Shown here one piece after another: positions 59,582 through 64,000 of a stretch of 64,000 bases of DNA (the first letter of the stretch is position 1; every line of letters begins with the position of its first letter). The translations under genes and the position numbers were made by a program. Below the pieces are notes generated by a model. That model was not told where the DNA came from, made no database searches, and saw nothing but the letters and a program-made list of their open reading frames with translations. This DNA comes from Gemmatimonadota bacterium (lineage in GTDB: Bacteria > Gemmatimonadota > Gemmatimonadetes > Gemmatimonadales > GWC2-71-9), in contig JADJPD010000003.1 in assembly GCA_016713435.1 (NCBI GenBank), forward strand, positions 679,782-743,781, in the 5' to 3' direction.

Positions 59582-61243
59582 ATGCGCCCTGCCGTGCTCC
59601 GCCTGCTGGCCCTGCTTGCCGTGGTTGCCGCCCCTGCCGCGCTCCCCGCGCCGGCATCCTTCGATGCTGCCCGCTGGCGCGGCGACGTGCGCATCATCGC
59701 CACCGAGCTCCCGGCCCGCCATCCCGACGCCTTCCTGCGCCTGCCGCGCGCCACCTGGGACAGCGCGGTGCGCGCCACCGAGGCGCGCCTCGGCGGGCTC
59801 ACGCGGAACCAGGCCCTCGTGGCGCTGATGGAGCTCGTGGCGCTGGTGCACGACGGGCACACGGTCATCAACCCGTTCTTCGACCCGGCGGTCGGCGCGC
59901 ACTGGTACGGCGTGGAGCTGTACCGCTACGCGGATGGCCTGTTCATCCGCCGCGCGTCGCCCGCCAACGCGGGGCTGGCCGGGCTCAAGGTGCTGCGCGT
60001 GGGACGCGTCACCAGCGAGGAGGCGCTCGCGCGCGTGGCGCGCATCATCCCGCACGAGAACGAGTGGTGGGCCACCGCCTGGGCCCCCGCGTGGCTCGGC
60101 CTCGCGGAGGTGGCGGACGGCCTCGGCATCGCCGACGCGCCCGACGCGCTGTCGCTCACCGTGGAGCGGGACGGCCGCCCCGAGGTCGTGCGGCTCCGGC
60201 CCGAGGGCCGCCTGGGCCCTGAGGGCCACGGGGGCGGCGCGGCCATCGACCGGAGCGGCTGGGCCGACATCGCGGGGCGCGCCCCGCTGCCGCTCTGGCG
60301 CCAGCGCCCCGGCCAGCTCTACTGGAGCAGCTGGGATCCGGCCACCCGCACCCTCTACGTCTGCTACCGCGCCGTGCTCTCCCCGGACCACGGCCCCTCC
60401 AACGCCGACTTCTGGCGCGAGGTCTTCCGCCAGGCGGACAGCCTCCCGCTCGCGCGCCTGGTGCTCGACCTGCGGGAGAACACCGGTGGCAACAACTTCT
60501 TCAACCGCGCCGTGATCCGCGGCCTCGTGGCCCGTCCCGCGCTCGACCGCCCCGACCGCCTCTTCGTGATCACCAGCGGCCGCACCTTCTCGGCGGCCAT
60601 GAACCTGGCGGAGGACCTGGAGCGGTGGACCGGCGCCACCTTCGTCGGCGAGCCGACCGGCAACGCGCCCCTCTTCTTCGGCGACCACGTGCCGGTGCCG
60701 CTCCCCGCGAGCGGCCTCACGCTCAACGTCTCGAGCCTGCGCTGGTCCCCCTACGACCCGCGCGACCGCCGCGCCTTCCTCGCCCCCACACTCTTCACCC
60801 CGCTCACGAGCGCCGACGACCGCGCGGGCCGCGATCCCGCGCTCGCCGCCATCCTTTCCGCCGGCGCGACCGCCCCCCTCACCGAGCGCCTCCGCACCGC
60901 CGCCCAGGCGGGCGACAGCGTGCTGGCCCTCCGCCTCATCACCGAGGCCGCCGCTTCCCCGCTCCGTCGCTTCCGCCCCCCCGAGCCCGAAGTGAACCGC
61001 CTGGGCTACGACCTCCTCGGCGCCCGCGACGTGGCCGCCGCCCTGCTGGTCTTCCGCGCCAACACTCGCGCCTTCCCCCGGAGCGCCAACACCTGGGACT
61101 CCCTCGGCGAGGCCCTCCTCACGGCGGGACAGCACGAAGCGGGCATCGCCGCCTACCGGCAGGCGCTGGCGCTCGACGCCGGCTTCGCCTCGAGCCGCCA
61201 GGCGCTCACCCGCCTCGGCGTGGCCCTGCCCGCCGCCCACTAG
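59582..61243 (+). CDS. Secreted S41-like peptidase with TPR tail
   Basis: 553 residues, intact. Signal peptide (LLALLAVVAAPAALPAPASF). Family S41 (tail-specific protease-like) core without PDZ: LVLDLRENTGGNNFFNRAVI, FVITSGRTFSAAMNLAEDLE with the presumed catalytic Ser of TFSAA, ATFVGEPTGNAPLFFGDHVP. The last 90 residues form one or two TPR repeats (AALLVFRANTRAFPRSANTW, GEALLTAGQHEAGIAAYRQA). Many such proteins of this type lack strict protease proof. REP-like palindrome follows at 61258. Confidence 0.88.
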   Translation: MRPAVLRLLALLAVVAAPAALPAPASFDAARWRGDVRIIATELPARHPDAFLRLPRATWDSAVRATEARLGGLTRNQALVALMELVALVHDGHTVINPFFDPAVGAHWYGVELYRYADGLFIRRASPANAGLAGLKVLRVGRVTSEEALARVARIIPHENEWWATAWAPAWLGLAEVADGLGIADAPDALSLTVERDGRPEVVRLRPEGRLGPEGHGGGAAIDRSGWADIAGRAPLPLWRQRPGQLYWSSWDPATRTLYVCYRAVLSPDHGPSNADFWREVFRQADSLPLARLVLDLRENTGGNNFFNRAVIRGLVARPALDRPDRLFVITSGRTFSAAMNLAEDLERWTGATFVGEPTGNAPLFFGDHVPVPLPASGLTLNVSSLRWSPYDPRDRRAFLAPTLFTPLTSADDRAGRDPALAAILSAGATAPLTERLRTAAQAGDSVLALRLITEAAASPLRRFRPPEPEVNRLGYDLLGARDVAAALLVFRANTRAFPRSANTWDSLGEALLTAGQHEAGIAAYRQALALDAGFASSRQALTRLGVALPAAH

Positions 61244-61257
61244 GTCACCAAAACGAC

Positions 61258-61285
61258 GTAGCGGCCGGAGAGATCCGGCCGCTAC
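61258..61285. repeat. REP-like palindrome 4
   Basis: 12-bp stem GTAGCGGCCGGA / TCCGGCCGCTAC with a GAGA loop, 14 bp after the S41 gene. Same family as the GGCCGGATATATCCGGCC units, with a changed centre. Confidence 0.8.
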
Positions 61286-61329
61286 GTACCTTCGAGGTCA
61301 TCGGGATCGCGCGTCCCCGGGGATCGCGC

Positions 61330-61728
61330 TCAGCGTCGGACGAGATACTGCCGCACCCCGCCCCCCTGCCCGCCGAGCGCGGGCAGCGTGTCCTGCCCCA
61401 CCTCGGCCGTGATCGTCGCCGCGCTCGTTGAGCCCGTCGTCACCCCGCACCCGCTCGGCAGCGGCCCCGTCACCCACACCGCCTCACCCTGCTCCTCGAG
61501 CTGCCAGTCGCTCCGCGTCACGGGCGGCGGGCCCTTCGCCACCGTCGGCACCGCGTAGCCGAGGCAGGTCCCCGTGATGCTGACGGACTGCCCTGCGAGC
61601 GACGGCGTCGTGAGCACCTGGTGCACCGTCACCGTCACCGGGCCGCCGTTGGGCGTAAGCGCGTCATAAACGGTGGCGCCGGGGCGGCAGGCCGCCGCCC
61701 CAAGCACCATGAGCAATGCCATCCGCAT
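61330..61728 (-). CDS. Small lipoprotein with OB-fold-like region
   Basis: 132 residues. MRMALLMVLGAAACRPG, lipobox AAAC. PVTVTVHQVLTTPSLAGQSV, SITGTCLGYAVPTVAKGPPP, VTRSDWQLEEQGEAVWVTGP, LPSGCGVTTGSTSAATITAE. The five-stranded pattern with V-x-I-x-G-T-C recalls OB-fold tOB-type periplasmic proteins. ATG 61728 overlaps the clostripain stop as TGATG, so it is translated with it. Role unknown. Confidence 0.75.
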   Translation of the reverse strand: MRMALLMVLGAAACRPGATVYDALTPNGGPVTVTVHQVLTTPSLAGQSVSITGTCLGYAVPTVAKGPPPVTRSDWQLEEQGEAVWVTGPLPSGCGVTTGSTSAATITAEVGQDTLPALGGQGGGVRQYLVRR

Positions 61729-63664
61729 CAGTGCCTCCCGCCGAAGCTCATCGGCTTCCCGATCACCGGCGCCGACCGTCCCGGCCGGATATATCCGGCC
61801 GCTACTGCGGACTCGCGCGCCGCCATCAGCCGCCGGATCGTCGCCACCTGCGCCTTCGTGATCTCGGGCCCGCGCTTCCGCAGCGTGGATACCGTGAGGT
61901 GCCGCGCATTCCCCTGCGCCGGCGCCGGCAGCTGCGCAAAGCCCACGTACTGGAGGTCGGTATAGTCGCCGTTCTCCACCTCGCCGAGCGTGGGGTCCGC
62001 GTCATCGAGCCAGCTCACCTGCGTGGAGAGCAGCGGCTGGTTCCCCTGGCCGAAGAGCAGGTTGAAGGTGCCGTCCTGGTCCTGCCGCCACGCCAGGTCG
62101 TACACCGGCTGGAAGTTCTGCGGGTCGCGCCAAGAGGTTGGCGTAGATCTTGTACGTGCCGCTCATCACCACGCGGTTCGTCAGGGTACCCCTCGAAGTT
62201 CACGCCGTCGTTCCACGAGTCGTTCGTCAGCGACCCGTTCGGCGACACGCTGCCGAGCGCCGGGATGTAGATGTTGCCATCGGGCTCCGAGCACCCAGAA
62301 GTCCACGTCGGCAGGCGAAGGCACCCTGCCCGCCACCGGTAGCCAGTGCGTGGGGCTCCCCTGGTCGAAGGTGGCGTTGGTCCCGCCCCCGGTGTTCCCC
62401 GTGGCATAGGCCGTGAGGAACGTGGTCCACGCCTTGTTGGGATACAGCGCCTGGTACGCCGCGAGACTCTGCGGGCCCGTCGCGTTGAACTTGTCCGCCC
62501 CTACCCCGCTCGGCAGCACGATGTGCAGTCCGGTCGAGCGGCTCACGTCCGACGCCCCCTCGTTGCCGCTGCCGGTGCCGTTCCGCGCCCGGCTGATGAT
62601 GCGGAAGTTGGTCGCCAGCGCCGCGTCGCGCACCCCCTGGATCTTGGTGTGCAGCGCGGGATCGTTGGTCTGGCTCTCCAGCGAGTCGAGGAATGTCGCC
62701 AGGTCGGTGAGCTCGCTGAACGTGTACTTCTGCCCCTGCGACGCCGCCGTGGCGATGGTAGGCCCGAGGCCCGTGCCGAGCTGCGCCGTCAGGTCCGTCG
62801 CCAGCGTGGTCAGCGCGATGTCCAGGTTGGCGAGGCCCGCCACCTCGTACGCCGACTTCGTGGTGCTCTTGTTGTTGGCAAAGCTCTGGTGGAACTTGTC
62901 CACCAGCATGGACGAGCGCCCGCCCGTCCATCGTGGGGTGGCCTGGAGGGCGTCGATGATCGAGGTGTAGGGATTCCCCTCGCCCGGCACCGTCTCCTCG
63001 GAGAACACCGCGTAGTCCGCGAGCCCCGACAGCTTGAGCAGCGTCTCGCACGCGCCCATCAGGCACATGTCGAAGTCGATGACATCCACCCCGCCACCCG
63101 AGGCCAGGCCCGCCTGAGCTGGTCCATGGTCGTGAGCCCGCCGCTTATGGTGGTCTGTCCTGCAGCAAGTTGGCGTAGCCGCCGCCGTGGTTCCACAGCA
63201 CCAGCAGGTAATGATTAGCGGGTAGTTGGTCTTGGCCGCGGTGATGAAGTTGCCCAGCGTCTGCGGGCTGGTCATGTCCACGTTCCCGATGTCCTGCACG
63301 GGACCGCGATCGGGACCGTTGGTGGCGCTGCCCCCGCCCTGGGTGATGGCGTAGCGGAAGGTGTTGAAGCGAAGGGCTTACCAGCACGACGCGTCGCACT
63401 GATACTGCGCCAGGGCGTCGGGGTTGTACTCGGCCTGGGTCACCACGCTCACCGCGCCGGTGACGCCCGCGTCTTCCATCTCATCGAGGTCCAGGATCCC
63501 CTGCACCGCGAGGTTGTTGTCGGCGGCCATGTAGACCATCACGGTCCACTCGCGCGTCCCCGGGTTGGGATCGGGCCCGCCGCCCCCGCTGTCCCCGCCC
63601 CGCCGCACGCGGCCGCCATCGCCGCCACCGCCCACACGCCGAGCCACCGCGCCGCCGCCCGCAT
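61728..63664 (-). CDS. Clostripain-family (C11) cysteine peptidase lipoprotein
   Basis: About 640 residues from ATG 63664 (GGAGA site). Lipobox in VAAMAAACGG. Clostripain core: TVMVYMAADNNLAVQGILDL, catalytic His in LVLWNHGGGY, catalytic Cys in DFDMCLMGA. Then EETVPGEGNPYTSIIDALQA, KYTFSELTDLATFLDSLES. The C-terminal beta domain reads SPADVDFWVLEPDGNIYIPA. Broken by an in-frame TAA near 63378 and indels near 63600, 63205, 63165, 63120, 62285 and 62135. The last residues read through a REP-like palindrome (AAGYIRPG). Calcium-dependent Arg-type peptidase by family. Confidence 0.8.
61783..61800. repeat. REP-like palindrome 5, inside a coding sequence
   Basis: GGCCGGATATATCCGGCC inside the 3' end of the clostripain-type gene. 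It keeps the reading frame and adds the peptide AAGYIRPG. Confidence 0.8.
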
Positions 63665-63703
63665 CGCATTCTCCGTTCTTCTCTGGTTAGAGACTGTCGT
63701 GCA

Positions 63704-63725
63704 GGGGCCGGATATATCCGGCCCC
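63704..63725. repeat. REP-like palindrome 6
   Basis: 22-bp perfect palindrome around GGCCGGATATATCCGGCC with flanking GG/CC and CTACG. Lies between the clostripain gene and the partial gene at 63740. Confidence 0.8.
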
Positions 63726-63739
63726 TACGACGATCGACG

Positions 63740-64000
63740 TCACTTCACGTTCATCGAGAGGATCATCCCCTGCGCCAGGTGCGGCTCGCCGTGCCCCGCG
63801 GTGTTCGGCAGGAAGCAGAGCAGCAGGTACTCACCCGCGCTCAGGTCTCGACGATGGTGTTGGCCCGCCTGGCGCCAGGCCCACCGTGCCGCCCACGAAG
63901 TGCGGCTGGGGCGTCCACCATCCCCGCGCGGAACCAGCTGAAGAGGTCTCCGCGGTCTTCCCCTCGTTGAGCCGCACGAACACCACCTCGTGGTTCTGCG
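63740..64000 (-). CDS. Cupredoxin-like protein, partial
   Basis: 3' end of a gene entering from the right edge. Pieces over two indels: NHEVVFVRLNEGKTAEDLFS, PHFVGGTVGLAPGGANTIV, DLSAGEYLLLCFLPNTAGHG, EPHLAQGMILSMNVK. The GEYLLLCFLP...PHLAQGM strand pair with conserved C and H is typical of cupredoxin-like proteins, where C-x(n)-H binds copper. Upstream part not in view. The stop at 63740-63742 is 15 bp from the palindrome. Confidence 0.65.
   Translation of the reverse strand, partial: RRTTRWCSCGSTRGRPRRPLQLVPRGDGGRPSRTSWAARWAWRQAGQHHRRDLSAGEYLLLCFLPNTAGHGEPHLAQGMILSMNVK

Overview
The window looks like a piece of a high-GC, soil- or water-type bacterial chromosome, most likely Gemmatimonadota or a close relative. 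This placement is inferred from gene style: Ser/Thr kinases with a C-terminal TPR half, a duplicated orphan FtsX/MacB-type permease, Big-domain lipoproteins, PhoX-like and clostripain-like lipoproteins. No rRNA or tRNA gene was seen. About half of the long genes are broken by single-base frameshifts, many at G/C homopolymers, which points to uncorrected long-read errors rather than mass pseudogenisation. Genes are therefore annotated across the breaks, and each break is noted.

Layout. 0-5 kb: a MITE-like inverted repeat, a protein kinase on the minus strand, and a BTAD regulator followed by a TPR-kinase on the plus strand. 5-16.7 kb: a DUF4160/DUF2442 pair, a Big-domain metalloprotease, an AAA ATPase with an AT-rich operator, a PhoX-like lipoprotein, a K+-channel-like membrane protein, a winged-helix/DUF3800 pair and a ComEC-like hydrolase. 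16.8-33.7 kb: a defence island with all genes on the minus strand. In transcription order it holds a GmrSD-like DUF262/DUF1524 restriction protein, a small ORF, a DUF4011-helicase-nuclease, a small ORF, hsdM-hsdS-hsdR, and a two-gene cassette of a small unknown protein and an HD-phosphohydrolase/PRTase-like fusion. The last cassette has visibly lower GC than its surroundings. 34-42 kb: hypothetical and membrane proteins, a PEGA lipoprotein, a NYN ribonuclease gene lying between a 180-bp segment and its decayed copy, a metallophosphoesterase, hipBA, and an AraC/VOC pair. 42-48 kb: an ADOP permease, a 1-kb gene-free stretch with a 21-bp tandem repeat, and a helical hypothetical. 48-64 kb: two families of dispersed repeats, a short TetR protein, a sigma-54 activator, an intact-order YbhGFSR-type efflux operon ending in TolC, an AraC regulator, an S41 peptidase, a lipoprotein/clostripain pair and a partial cupredoxin-like gene.

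The strongest candidate for something little described is the HD-PRTase gene with its overlapping small partner at 16.8-19.9 kb. The 21-bp array at 46.57-46.88 kb and the palindromic repeats that supply stop codons to neighbouring genes are the most unusual DNA-level signals.
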